Of a stretch of DNA of 64,000 nt, positions 7,612 through 17,607 are shown piece after piece; the first letter of the stretch is position 1, and each line of letters opens with the position of its first letter. The position numbers and the translations under genes are program-made. Source of the stretch: Roseibacillus ishigakijimensis (lineage in GTDB: Bacteria; Verrucomicrobiota; Verrucomicrobiia; Verrucomicrobiales; Akkermansiaceae); assembly GCF_016595415.1 (NCBI RefSeq), contig NZ_JAENIO010000010.1:33268-97267 (forward strand), written 5' to 3'. Under the pieces are notes generated by a model. It was not told the origin of the DNA and made no database searches. It was given only the letters and a program-made list of their open reading frames with translations.

Positions 7612-9525
7612 ATGAGCGATGCGGATAAAAGCCCCCTCGATTTGACCGGACTCGATTTCGGACCGGCTTGGGCCAAAGACAAAAGCCCCGCCCGGGACTA
7701 CTCCAAGGAAGTTGGCCCCCGCGAAGGCCGGGACCGCCGAGGAGGCGGTGATCGTCGGGGAGGTGGTGGCGGCCGCGGACGGCAACAGAATGATCGTCGG
7801 GACCAACGGGGAGGAAACCGCGGTAAGGACAATCAGGACCGGGGAGATCGTCGGCGCCCGGATCGTCGGCGCGACGACCGCCGGGGCCCGCGGGAACCAC
7901 GTGTGGAAGTGCCTGCCCCCGAGGGCTTCACCGCCAGCGTGATGCCGGTGGAAGAAGGCCTCGACAACCTCGCCCGCGAGATTCAGGGCGGAGGCCGCAC
8001 CTATTCTGTCTTCGACCTCGCCCGCGTGGTGATGGGAGCCCGCGAGCGCTTCAACGTCACCTTCGAAGCCCCCAAAGGCAGCAAATTTTTCCGTTGCAAA
8101 AGCGACGGCTCCCTCTGGTTAACCAAAGGGGAAGCAATCAGTCACTTCTGGCAGGCCAACCTCCTGCCGGAGCTCTACGAAGAGATTGAGACCGAAGTGG
8201 AAGCCCCCAAAGGCAACTTCACCGCCGTCGCCAAGTGCGGATTCTCCGGTGAACTCATCGCGCCGCCCAATTATCACAGCTATCAGGCCACCATTGCCCA
8301 ACGCCATGCCGAGCGCTTCAGCAACATGTCGCTGGAGGACTACAAGCGCCGCATCCGGGTGGAAAACGGCGAAGAAATCGTCAACGAATGGCTGGAGAGC
8401 CAGAAGAAGCAACTCCAGTATCGCCCCCTTTCCACCGAAGAAATTCTCGCTCTGCGCGAAGCCCGCAAAGCCGCCGACAAGGCCCGGGAAGAAGAAAAAG
8501 CCGATAGCAAAAAGGATAGCGAAACTTCTTCCGAGGAGGAGCAAGCGAGCCCCGAAGCAGCTGCACCCCAGGGAGAGACCGCTTCCCCGGAACAGGAGAA
8601 ACAACCTGCCGCCGATGCAGAGCAGCCTCCTGCCAACGAGAACGCTGAGCCCCAAGAGGAAACCGACACCGCGACCGCCCCAGCAGCCGAAGAGGAATCG
8701 GCCACGAGCAGTGAGGAATCGGCCGCAGACAGCGCGCAAAAAGCCGCTCTCCTCACCGACCGCCGCGAGGTGGAAGCCCACTTCCTCGCCACCCACTTCA
8801 AACACCTCTACGCCGAGGTCGACCGCGCCTGGGTGCCGGGCAACATTCCGGCCAAACTCCTCTCCCCCGGCCTCCTGACCCTGTTAAAGACCACTGTTGG
8901 CGACGAGCGACGCTATCCTTCCAAGCTCACTCCCATCCTCTGCCGCCAGCTCTCCGGACGCCACCTCGCCGTCTTCAAGTGGAAGAAAAAGCTCAAGGCC
9001 GGCCCCGCCCGCCCCCACGCCGTGCCCGAGGACCTCAGCCTCTCCGAGCGACCCGCCCAGCTGCTCACCTGGATCCGCGCCAATAGCGGCAAAAACCTGG
9101 AAGAGCTCTGGAAGGGCGTCCTCCCGGCCGACTCGGCGGAAGAGACCAAGCGCTCTTACTACCACGACCTCCACTGGCTGCTCAATCAGGGTTTTGTGCT
9201 TCTGATGGCCGACAGCACCGTCCACTTGGCCAAAAGCAACCCTCCCCAACAACCTCAGCCCCAGGCGAAGGAAAAGAAAAAGGAGGAGACTGCGACCCCT
9301 GACGCCGAGGAGACCTCCCAGCCCTCTGAGCCCGCTCCTGCCTCCGCCGAACAACAGGAAGCGCCCAACAAGGAACCGACCGAAGCCCCCGCAGCAGACT
9401 CCGCCCCAGCTCCGGAAGCCACCCCCGCAGCCGAGGAATCTCCCGCCACTGCGCCCCCGGCAGAAGAACCCACCCCGGCAGAAGAACCCACCGCGAGCGA
9501 AGAGCACGCTACCGACAAAGAGTAA
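7612..9525 (+). CDS. RG-rich / acidic low-complexity protein, possible RNA-binding factor
   Basis: A 637-residue protein with a striking domain order. Residues about 25-100 are an arginine-glycine-aspartate tract (GDRRGGGGGRGRQQNDRR), like RGG boxes that bind RNA. Residues about 105-275 form a folded domain (TYSVFDLARVVMGARERF, FFRCKSDGSLWLT). Residues about 285-380 are acidic with many E, A, P and S. Residues about 385-545 form a second folded region with a winged-helix-like layout (SYYHDLHWLLNQGFVLL). The tail is AEEPT-type acidic repeats. No signal peptide is present, so it is cytoplasmic. The ATG at 7612 is the last start before the conserved-looking body. Function is not recognised; RNA or ribosome binding is inference from the RG tract. 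Confidence 0.75.
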   Translation: MSDADKSPLDLTGLDFGPAWAKDKSPARDYSKEVGPREGRDRRGGGDRRGGGGGRGRQQNDRRDQRGGNRGKDNQDRGDRRRPDRRRDDRRGPREPRVEVPAPEGFTASVMPVEEGLDNLAREIQGGGRTYSVFDLARVVMGARERFNVTFEAPKGSKFFRCKSDGSLWLTKGEAISHFWQANLLPELYEEIETEVEAPKGNFTAVAKCGFSGELIAPPNYHSYQATIAQRHAERFSNMSLEDYKRRIRVENGEEIVNEWLESQKKQLQYRPLSTEEILALREARKAADKAREEEKADSKKDSETSSEEEQASPEAAAPQGETASPEQEKQPAADAEQPPANENAEPQEETDTATAPAAEEESATSSEESAADSAQKAALLTDRREVEAHFLATHFKHLYAEVDRAWVPGNIPAKLLSPGLLTLLKTTVGDERRYPSKLTPILCRQLSGRHLAVFKWKKKLKAGPARPHAVPEDLSLSERPAQLLTWIRANSGKNLEELWKGVLPADSAEETKRSYYHDLHWLLNQGFVLLMADSTVHLAKSNPPQQPQPQAKEKKKEETATPDAEETSQPSEPAPASAEQQEAPNKEPTEAPAADSAPAPEATPAAEESPATAPPAEEPTPAEEPTASEEHATDKE

Positions 9526-9553
9526 AGACGGAACCCCTTTCCTCCTCTCTCAG

Positions 9554-9586
9554 GCCGCTTTTTCTCAGGAAAAGCGGCTTTTTTTT
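9554..9586 (+). terminator. Rho-independent terminator after the RG-rich gene
   Basis: A perfect 9-bp stem (GCCGCTTTT with AAAAGCGGC) with a 7-base loop is followed by eight T residues, 28 bases after the stop codon. Confidence 0.9.
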
Positions 9587-9759
9587 GGCTCCTTTCCACC
9601 GCTCCTCAACTGCGCACGTGGAACATTTCACCTACCTTGATTTTCAAGAATATTCGATTGATTATCAGCCCTCCTCCTCTTTTTTAAAACTCAGACTTGG
9701 CGTGATGGGGATTCCTGATCTAGCGTTGGGATGGATGTAAAATCCGTAGAACGTAATTC

Positions 9760-10350
9760 ATGAAAACTGCAAACGCTGATGCACCTGTAAATGTAACCGT
9801 CCGTCACGAAGAAATCACCGACTCCCTGCGGGATTACGCTGTTTCCAAAATTGACGGACTTTCCTTAGACTATCCCCGCATCATCGAGGCCAAGGCCATT
9901 CTCGACGTTCAAAAGAACCGCCACATCGCGGAAATCCTGCTCTTTTGCGCCGACCATATTGTCATTGAGGCTTCGACTGAGTCCGAGGACATGTATAAGA
10001 GCATTGACAAGACGGTCGACAAGATCGCCCGCCGCATGCGCAAGCACAAGACCCGTTTGCTCAAGAAGCACCGCCCCAAGCCGGAGAACACCATCAAGCA
10101 CCTCGAGGAGAAATGGTATAATGACGCCATTCTCGACCACCCGGAAGAAGCCGAGGTCGATCCGGAACCCCTCATCGTCCACCGCGAAGGCTACCGGCTG
10201 CGCACTCTCTACAAGGAAGAAGCCATCATGGAGCTCGAGCTTTCCGACAAGCCTTTCGTCCTCTTCAAGAACGCCCGGCGCAACCTCAACCAGCTCGTCT
10301 ACCGCCGCAAGGACGGCGAATACGCCCTGCTAGAGCTGCCCACTGAATAA
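9760..10350 (+). CDS. hpf: Ribosome hibernation-promoting factor, long form
   Basis: A 196-residue protein with two domains. Residues about 8-105 form the RaiA/YfiA-like domain (VNVTVRHEEITDSLRDYAVSKI, with a basic RRMRKHKTRLLKKHRPK stretch). Residues about 135-193 form the C-terminal dimerisation domain of long HPF (IVHREGYRLRTLYKEEAIMELE, ending VYRRKDGEYALLE). Long HPF dimerises 70S ribosomes into inactive 100S particles in stationary phase or stress. It stands alone between two terminators, consistent with its own promoter; the AT-rich 234-base leader upstream would hold it, but I could not pick boxes with confidence. Confidence 0.93.
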   Translation: MKTANADAPVNVTVRHEEITDSLRDYAVSKIDGLSLDYPRIIEAKAILDVQKNRHIAEILLFCADHIVIEASTESEDMYKSIDKTVDKIARRMRKHKTRLLKKHRPKPENTIKHLEEKWYNDAILDHPEEAEVDPEPLIVHREGYRLRTLYKEEAIMELELSDKPFVLFKNARRNLNQLVYRRKDGEYALLELPTE

Positions 10351-10380
10351 CGTCCGGCAAAGAAGATCAGCTGAATTCAA

Positions 10381-10413
10381 AAACCCGGCCCTAGCAAGGT
10401 GCCGGGTTTTTTG
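10381..10413 (+). terminator. Rho-independent terminator after hpf
   Basis: A 9-bp stem (AAACCCGGC with GCCGGGTTT) and a T run start 31 bases after the hpf stop codon. Confidence 0.9.
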
Positions 10414-10624
10414 TGCCCTCGGTGCCGCCCCGGCGGAGTTCACTTCCTTCGACGATCGGCAGGTTTTTCACGAAACAGGCGGAACGTCCTTCTGTCTCGC
10501 TTGGCATTGTGGTATGAAGGCCAATGGGATTACGGTTCATAAAAGTGACTCCATTTTCTTTATGAAAAAATATAATCCCTCCCTTTGCCCGACGGTTGAA
10601 CCCTTGTCCCTAACCTCCTTTCCC

Positions 10625-13600
10625 ATGCGTGCGCTCCTGATTTCCCTCTTCCTCACCGGCCTTTCCCCCGCTCAAACGACGGGGCAATTTTTTCTAGAAT
10701 CCAACCAGCTCGAAGCCTGGCAGTGGGACTTGGATCCTGATGGAGACGGGCTCACGACCCGCTCGGAATACTACGCCGGCACCGATCCCTTCGATGCCAA
10801 CTCGCGGCTCTATCCTATTTTTGAGCGTCAGAATGACAACTTCCTCCTCTCTTGGAACACCACTCCTTATTCACGCTTTCAAGTGGTCGCCTCGCCTGAC
10901 CTGCAACTCCCCTTCGAGCCTGTTCCGGACTCGGCAGTCCTTGCCACGGGGTCGGAGGAAAGCCAAACCCTTACCTCCGAAGAGCCCCGCTACTTCTTCG
11001 CGGTGGAACCTCTCCCTTCCCTCGATCAGGACAACGACGGCCTCTCCGATCGGGAAGAGGTGATTCTCGGGACCGATATCACGGACGAAGATACCGACGG
11101 CGACACCGTGTCGGATGGGCGGGAGATCTTTTTCACCATGACCGATCCCCTCATCTTCGATCCCACCGGGGGGACGATCCAGGGCACGGTCTATCTCACC
11201 GCCGACCTCTCCGGGGATTTGACCGACGCCACGCCCATCGCCGGGACGACGGTCTTTCTGGACCGCAACTTCAACGGCCGACTCGATGAGGAGGAGCCTC
11301 GCCAGCTGACCGACGACGACGGTTCCTATTCCTTCACCCGACTCTCACCCGGCCTTTACGAGGTCCGCCAGGTCCTCCGCGCAGGAGACACCCAGACCCT
11401 CCCGGTGGAAGAATTCCCGGTCCTGCCCGACGGTCTCGCCGACGAGGTGGTGGACTACACCCATGCTCCCGGCTCTCTCCCTGAAGCTTACGGATTTTTC
11501 CCTCTCGACAACTATCCGGCCCTGGACGTGGCCATCCTCGGACGCGAGCTCCAAACGGTGGATCCGGACCTCCTTCTCCTGCCAATCGGAGCCCGCCCGG
11601 TCAATCCGCCTATTGGCTCCTTTCCCCGGGCCCACCACCTCTCCCTTCCCGAAAATGCCTCGGTGACCGTTCGCTTCGATGAAACCATCGTCGATCTCGA
11701 AGGCCCCGATTTTCTCGTCGCGGTGCCGCGCAACGGCAATCAAGCTCGTGCCGGGGAACCAGCCTCCTACTTCCTCGGTCCCGATGAAAGCAACCTCATT
11801 GAATACGATCAGGAGGTTCTGCTCGGCGCCTCCCAAGGCTTCACCATTCCAGTGGACCTGGCCGACTTTCCCGAGTTGTCAGCGGTGCGAGTGATCCGGG
11901 TGGTTTCGCAGACTTCCGGTGAGGCCACCACAAACAATTCCGACGGAGGATACGGGCTGGCGGGTTTTCAGGCCCTCAACTATCTTCCGCTCAACACCTC
12001 GGCCCACCGCGTGGAAATCACGGGCACAGAAACCTTCGACCGGCACTTCGGCCGCTTCTTCCAAGACCTCCCCCCGGCGGTGCTGGTGCAGAGCGATTCC
12101 CAAGCTCAGGTTGGCCAGGCGCTCACTCTCACATTCATCGCAAGCGACGATCTCGGCACTCCAGGCCTCTCCGCAATCGTAAATGGCAACCCGGTGGTTC
12201 TCGACGAGAATCATTCTGTAACCTTTACCCCCGGCTTTGCTGGCGAACTCCGTTTCTCGGCCACGGCGACGGACTCGGGGGGACAAATGACAACCGAAGA
12301 CTGGACTTTCATCGTCCTCGATGAAAACGGAGAACTCCCCTACGACCCGCAAGCTTTGGCCGAGCAGCAGGGAGCCGGGACTATCGACCTGCGCCTTTTC
12401 TCCCCCCAACCGGGAGAGGTGCCCACCGCAAACCTGACCGTGGTGGGTTCGGTCATTCCCACCAATGGAACGGAAGTGAATTGGTCTCTCGAACTCGCTC
12501 CCATTGACGACATCGACCTCACTGACATCTCGATCGCCGACCCCGATTATGTCTCGCTCGCTACGGGCAACACCGCCATTTACTCGGATGCCCTGGGCGA
12601 TCTGAATATCGATGACCTGGACCCGGGGATCTATTTTCTCCGTCTGAGCGCTACCCCGGCGGCAGGAGGACTGAGCAATTTCCTCGGCCAAGCCATCGGC
12701 ATCGGGGTCGAGGAGGCCGCCCTGCGGCCCGTAGTGGAAATCATCACCCCGGAACACGATAGCACGGCGGCGATGGTTCAGGAGGTCATCGCCAGTCTGC
12801 AGTCGGAACGGGATCTCACCGAATGGACCGCCGAGGTCGCACCCTACGAAGAAGTTGACCCCGCGGCAGTCGGTGCCGACTCCGCAGCTTGGACCGAGAT
12901 TGCCTCCGGCAGCGAGGCCTTTACGGAGTCGTCCATTGGCACCATTGACACCACGGGTTTGCGAAATGGCCGCTACCTGCTGCGTCTGACCGCCTTCAAT
13001 GACCTCCGCCTGGGGCGGGTCGAAGCCGTGGAATTCGAGGTCGCGGGCATCGCCAAGCCCGGTCGCAACCGCCAACTCTTTACCGATGCCTCGATCGAAC
13101 TGGCAGGATTTCCCCTGCAAATCGAACGCGTTTACGACTCACTCAACGCTGGGCAATCGGGCGACTTCGGTTACGGCTGGTCCCTCTCCGTGGGGGATCC
13201 CGATCTGTTTGAAACCGTGCCCAATACGGGAGCCACTCTCTTCGGGGCAAGCCCCTTCCGGGTCGGCACGCGGGTCTATCTGACCGCGCCAAACGGCCAG
13301 CGAATCGCCTTCACCTTCCAACCCGAATTTGCCGCCGGCGGTCCCTTCGGCGCGATTTACCGCGCTACTTTCGTTCCGGATCCCGGAAATCCCTATCAAC
13401 TGGAAGTTCCCGAACGGGACCGGCCCTTCCTTTCTCTTACGGGCAGCGGGGACGTCACCTTGAACTTTGTTCCGTTCCCGTGGAATCCCGACACCTATCT
13501 GCTGACGGAGATGAATGGCACCGTCCACACCATCCACCAGGAAAACGGCCTCTTGGCCTCCGAGAACACCAGTGGCACGGGCCTCCGCTATGGGCCGGAA

Positions 13601-16510
13601 GGAATCACCCACACCAGCGGACTGGCCCTCACTTTCGCCCGCGATGAGGCCGGACGCATCACGACCATTACCCAGCCTGACGGGGGTGTTTGGAGCTACT
13701 CGTATGATGCCAATGGCGATCTCGCCTCCGTGCTGCCTCCCGCGCAAGTGGTCGCCACCACCTTTGCTTACGATCCCACTTTCGCCCATTACCTGACCTC
13801 CGTGACCGACCCGGCCGGGCGCATGGGGAGACGCTTTTCCTACGATGAAGACGGCCGTCTCGCCGAGGTCTATGATGAGTTTGGCAACAAGGAGGAGCAA
13901 TCGTGGGATCCCCTCGCCCGCAGCGGCACCCTCACCAGTCCCCGCGGATTCGTGACAACCTTGCTTTACGACGATCGCGGCAACGTCATTGAAGAAACCG
14001 ATCCCCTCGGCAAGGTCACCACCCGCGTTTACGAGGACGAACGCCACCCTGATTTGGAAACTGAAGTCCGGACCGAAAACACCCGCCGCCGCACCCGCTA
14101 CAATGAGGCTGGCCTGGCGGAGTTCATTGACTTCGCCCCCGAGGGGTCCATCTTCAGCACCGACCTGAGACTGGAGTATGACTCCTTTGGCAATCTCACC
14201 CGAGAGCAATCCATCGGCGGACGCAACATCTTGAAGGACTATGATGAACTCGGACGCCTCATCCGCGAGCGGGGCTATGCCATTCCGAACCTCTCTGAAC
14301 GAATCCTGACTTATTCGGACAGCGGCGCGCTCAAAACTGAAACCCGTAATGGGGAAGAGTATCACGTCACCTACTATGATGAGACCGGGCTCATGTCCCG
14401 CCTGCAGGGCCTTGAAGGATTCGACCGATCTTACCACTACGATGAACTTGGACGCCCCCTTCTCATGATCAACAGCTTGGGCGAAGAGATCTCCTTTTCC
14501 TACGACGACAGCACCGCTAGCAGCACCGTCACCTACCCGAATGGAGCCACGATCGCAAACAGCTACGCCGAAATGGATGGAGAGGGCATCTACACCGAAA
14601 CCGATGCGTTTGGCGAAACCCGCACCGAACTTCTGGACAGTGATTTCAACTTGTTGAGCGAGACCATGAAAAATGGCGTCACGGTGCCACGCGAGTTTGA
14701 TGCCTCCCGCAACATGACCGGGATCACCGTCCCGGGAGGGCATGAAAACACCTTCACTTTCGATGCCCTCGAACGAGAAACCTCCTTCACCGACGCCAAC
14801 GGCCAAACGGCAACCACCAGCTACGATGCCGAGGGCCGGGTAAGCGAACGAGTCAATCGCAATGGCAAGCGCATCACCTATACCTACAACGAATACAGCC
14901 AGATCGCCAGCGAAGCTTGGCACGAGGGGGAGGAGATCATTCGTCAGTTCGACTATAGCTATTTCGGCTCGACCTCTCGGCTCAGTTCGGTGAGCGACGG
15001 CGACAACGTCTGGTCCTTCAGCTCGAGCAACATTGGCGGGATACCCGACTCCTTTACTTTCGCCTATCAGGGACAAGACGATTTCACTTTGGGATACATT
15101 TTTCTCCAGGGCCGCACCGATGTGCCTTCGCGCCTTACCCTCAGCCCCGGCATCTCGGTCAGGTCAAGCTTCGTCGGCCCCCGGCCCTACGGCTTCAACT
15201 ATGAAATCCCCCCCACGCCCGATGGCGCCGGGGGAACCACGGACTTCGATGTCAGCGTGAGAATGCGCTACGACGCCGAGGGCAACCAGACCGCCATCGA
15301 GAGATACAACGTCTACAGCACCTCGGATTTCTACTTGGAACCGGTTTCACGATCGCTCTTTACCCGGCTCCCGGGCGGAGCCCTCGGCAGCATTTCTCAC
15401 CAGAATTCCCTGGGCGAACTGGCCTTTCCCGAAAGCGAAGTCACTTTCACCCGCGACTTGGCCGATCAGATCCTCACCCGCGCCCAAGCCGGAAACACCT
15501 CCACCTTTGCCTACGATGTGATGGGGCAGCTCACCTCCGCGACTCATACCGCTTTCGACGATGAAAGCTTCACCTACGACCTCGCCGGGAACGACATCAG
15601 CGGCGACTTGAGCACCTACGGGGCAGACAACCGGCTCCTCACCCGCGGCGATCTCTCCTTCGACTACGACAACGAAGGAAACATCATCTCACAGCGGAAT
15701 ACAGTCACTGGTGCCGAGACTCTCTACAGCTACGATCACCGCAACCAGCTCACCACCGTCGCGACCCGGCCGGACCAACTCACCGATGCCACCGTCATCG
15801 CAGAGTTCGCTTACGATTACCTCGGGCGCCAAATGTCGCGGACGATTGCTGGCACGACCACCTATCTCCTCTGGGACCGGGAACACGTCTTTGCCGAGTT
15901 TTCGGAGGGGGCGACAGAGATTAATAAAATGTATCTCTACAATCTCGCCGAACCACTCGAGCGCTATGGCGAATGGACCCCTCAAAACGGCACCCGCTTC
16001 TACCTCACCGACCAGATTGGCAGCGTCAACGGCATCCTGGCGCGCGACGGGAATCCCCTCCACTGGGTCGACTATGATTCCTTCGGCAATCCGCGCGGAA
16101 CGGTCCCGGCTGATTTTGCCTCGATCCGCTTTGCGGGCCGACACTTTTACGAAGACCTCGGCCTCTACGACAACCAGCGGCGTCACTACAACCCGGCCTT
16201 GCGCCGCTTCCAGCAACAGGATCCGATTCGCTACCAGGGCGGCGACTACAACCTGTATCGCTACGTCAACAACAACCCTCTCAGCTTCACGGACCCTGCG
16301 GGAACCGCCGCCCTCACCGAGTATGGGCTACTCGTCAGACGGGTGGGCAAATGTGTTAAAAACTTGAGAAAATTCTCGAAATGCGTCGATCAAATCTTTG
16401 GCGAATCCGCCCGCATCATCGCCGAAGCGGTGTCAAACGGTGGCGGCGGCGGCAAAGTCGATGTCTCATGCCTATCGAAAATTCTGATCGGCGCCAATTG
16501 CGCAAGGTAA
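10625..16510 (+). CDS. Giant secreted RHS/YD-repeat protein
   Basis: A 1961-residue exported protein. A signal peptide (MRALLISLFLTGLSPAQ) fixes the start at 10625, although the frame is open for 37 codons upstream. Next come thrombospondin-3-like calcium loops (DLDPDGDGLTTRSEYYAGTDP; a second pair near residue 130), an SdrD-B-like domain (VFLDRNFNGRLDEEE), Ig-like segments, then about 1000 residues of YD repeats forming an RHS shell. The RHS core near the C terminus (YLTDQIGSVNGILARDG, then QQQDPIRYQGG, YVNNNPLSFTDPAG) marks the usual cleavage boundary. The variable tail after it is only about 65 residues and ends in a glycine run plus a few cysteines; no toxin family is evident and no immunity gene follows. 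It converges on moaA, 15 bases away. Confidence 0.92.
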   Translation: MRALLISLFLTGLSPAQTTGQFFLESNQLEAWQWDLDPDGDGLTTRSEYYAGTDPFDANSRLYPIFERQNDNFLLSWNTTPYSRFQVVASPDLQLPFEPVPDSAVLATGSEESQTLTSEEPRYFFAVEPLPSLDQDNDGLSDREEVILGTDITDEDTDGDTVSDGREIFFTMTDPLIFDPTGGTIQGTVYLTADLSGDLTDATPIAGTTVFLDRNFNGRLDEEEPRQLTDDDGSYSFTRLSPGLYEVRQVLRAGDTQTLPVEEFPVLPDGLADEVVDYTHAPGSLPEAYGFFPLDNYPALDVAILGRELQTVDPDLLLLPIGARPVNPPIGSFPRAHHLSLPENASVTVRFDETIVDLEGPDFLVAVPRNGNQARAGEPASYFLGPDESNLIEYDQEVLLGASQGFTIPVDLADFPELSAVRVIRVVSQTSGEATTNNSDGGYGLAGFQALNYLPLNTSAHRVEITGTETFDRHFGRFFQDLPPAVLVQSDSQAQVGQALTLTFIASDDLGTPGLSAIVNGNPVVLDENHSVTFTPGFAGELRFSATATDSGGQMTTEDWTFIVLDENGELPYDPQALAEQQGAGTIDLRLFSPQPGEVPTANLTVVGSVIPTNGTEVNWSLELAPIDDIDLTDISIADPDYVSLATGNTAIYSDALGDLNIDDLDPGIYFLRLSATPAAGGLSNFLGQAIGIGVEEAALRPVVEIITPEHDSTAAMVQEVIASLQSERDLTEWTAEVAPYEEVDPAAVGADSAAWTEIASGSEAFTESSIGTIDTTGLRNGRYLLRLTAFNDLRLGRVEAVEFEVAGIAKPGRNRQLFTDASIELAGFPLQIERVYDSLNAGQSGDFGYGWSLSVGDPDLFETVPNTGATLFGASPFRVGTRVYLTAPNGQRIAFTFQPEFAAGGPFGAIYRATFVPDPGNPYQLEVPERDRPFLSLTGSGDVTLNFVPFPWNPDTYLLTEMNGTVHTIHQENGLLASENTSGTGLRYGPEGITHTSGLALTFARDEAGRITTITQPDGGVWSYSYDANGDLASVLPPAQVVATTFAYDPTFAHYLTSVTDPAGRMGRRFSYDEDGRLAEVYDEFGNKEEQSWDPLARSGTLTSPRGFVTTLLYDDRGNVIEETDPLGKVTTRVYEDERHPDLETEVRTENTRRRTRYNEAGLAEFIDFAPEGSIFSTDLRLEYDSFGNLTREQSIGGRNILKDYDELGRLIRERGYAIPNLSERILTYSDSGALKTETRNGEEYHVTYYDETGLMSRLQGLEGFDRSYHYDELGRPLLMINSLGEEISFSYDDSTASSTVTYPNGATIANSYAEMDGEGIYTETDAFGETRTELLDSDFNLLSETMKNGVTVPREFDASRNMTGITVPGGHENTFTFDALERETSFTDANGQTATTSYDAEGRVSERVNRNGKRITYTYNEYSQIASEAWHEGEEIIRQFDYSYFGSTSRLSSVSDGDNVWSFSSSNIGGIPDSFTFAYQGQDDFTLGYIFLQGRTDVPSRLTLSPGISVRSSFVGPRPYGFNYEIPPTPDGAGGTTDFDVSVRMRYDAEGNQTAIERYNVYSTSDFYLEPVSRSLFTRLPGGALGSISHQNSLGELAFPESEVTFTRDLADQILTRAQAGNTSTFAYDVMGQLTSATHTAFDDESFTYDLAGNDISGDLSTYGADNRLLTRGDLSFDYDNEGNIISQRNTVTGAETLYSYDHRNQLTTVATRPDQLTDATVIAEFAYDYLGRQMSRTIAGTTTYLLWDREHVFAEFSEGATEINKMYLYNLAEPLERYGEWTPQNGTRFYLTDQIGSVNGILARDGNPLHWVDYDSFGNPRGTVPADFASIRFAGRHFYEDLGLYDNQRRHYNPALRRFQQQDPIRYQGGDYNLYRYVNNNPLSFTDPAGTAALTEYGLLVRRVGKCVKNLRKFSKCVDQIFGESARIIAEAVSNGGGGGKVDVSCLSKILIGANCAR

Positions 16511-16525
16511 CTCCCCTTCCAGACT

Positions 16526-17518
16526 TCAGCCTCCCAGATAGCTCATCTCGGCCTTCTTCTTGCTCCCTTGACCGCGCTCTTCGGAGTAGCGGTCAGTGCG
16601 CTGTTGCCACACTCCGGCCAGAGCCGCTTGCAGCTCTTTCGCACTGGCCCCACTCCGCAGAAGACTCTTGATCTCCGTTCCTTCGCTCGCAAAAAGACAG
16701 GTGAAGAGCCGCCCTTCGGCAGAAAGTCGCAGCCGGGTGCAGTCGCGGCAAAAGGGCTTGCTCACCGAGGAAATGACCCCGAACTCACCCTTGCCATCGG
16801 CAAACTGCCAGCGCCCCGCGACTTCGCCGCGGTAACGCGAATCCGCAGGCTCGACGGGCATCTCGGCCGCCACCAGGTCCACGATCTCGCGCGCAGTGAG
16901 CACCTCCCCCATGCGCCAGCCATTGCTCTCCCCCACATCCATGTATTCGATGAAGCGCACCGTGACCCCGCTTTCGCGCCCCCAGCGGACGAGAGGCAGC
17001 ACTTCCTGCTCGTTCACCCCGCGCTGGATAACGGCATTGACCTTGACCGGCAGACCGGCGGCGAGGGCTGCCTCCACCCCGGCCAGCACGCGGCTGACCT
17101 TGGCCCCCACACCATTCATGCGGGCAAAAACTTCTTCGTCGAGGGCATCGAGACTGACCGTCACGCGATCAAGCCCGGCCGCCTGCAGAGCCCCGGCATG
17201 GCGGGCCAAAAGGGTGGCATTGGTCGTCAGAGCCAGGTCCTCCACGCCCTCGATGGCCTTCAGTTGCGCCACCAATCGGGTGACATCGCGGCGCAGCAGG
17301 GGCTCGCCGCCGGTGAGCCGAATCTTGCGCACGCCCAGCGCCACCGAAGCTCGGGTCACGCGCACGATTTCCTCGAAGGTGAGGACCTCGGCCCGGTCCA
17401 AAAATTGGTAGTCCGGTCCGAAAACCTCCACCGGCATGCAGTAACGACAGCGAAAATTGCACCGATCAGTCACCGAGATGCGCAGATCGCGGAGGGGGCG
17501 GCCAAGGGTGTCGTTCAC
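16526..17518 (-). CDS. moaA: GTP 3',8-cyclase MoaA (molybdenum cofactor biosynthesis)
   Basis: A 330-residue radical SAM enzyme catalysing the first step of molybdenum cofactor synthesis, GTP to 3',8-cyclo-7,8-dihydro-GTP. The N-terminal cluster cysteines are C20, C24 and C27 (CNFRCRYC). The second [4Fe-4S] site uses C257, C260 and C274 (FCRDCTRLRLSAEGRLFTC). The C terminus ends in GG, as required for activity in this family. GGEPLLRRD is the SAM-binding motif. No other moa or moe gene is in the window, so the pathway partners lie elsewhere. Confidence 0.97.
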   Translation of the reverse strand: MNDTLGRPLRDLRISVTDRCNFRCRYCMPVEVFGPDYQFLDRAEVLTFEEIVRVTRASVALGVRKIRLTGGEPLLRRDVTRLVAQLKAIEGVEDLALTTNATLLARHAGALQAAGLDRVTVSLDALDEEVFARMNGVGAKVSRVLAGVEAALAAGLPVKVNAVIQRGVNEQEVLPLVRWGRESGVTVRFIEYMDVGESNGWRMGEVLTAREIVDLVAAEMPVEPADSRYRGEVAGRWQFADGKGEFGVISSVSKPFCRDCTRLRLSAEGRLFTCLFASEGTEIKSLLRSGASAKELQAALAGVWQQRTDRYSEERGQGSKKKAEMSYLGG

Positions 17519-17607
17519 GCCGGGAAAGTCGCCCCGAGCGCCCTCCCCGACAAGCGGAAATGCTTTTTTACCTGACGAAGGGGCCTGGCCCAGTCAATCT
17601 GCCCGGA

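Noticed and set aside
13139..15076. A 645-codon open frame antisense to the RHS gene
   Set aside because: It mirrors the regular YD repeats and shows no protein-like motifs of its own.
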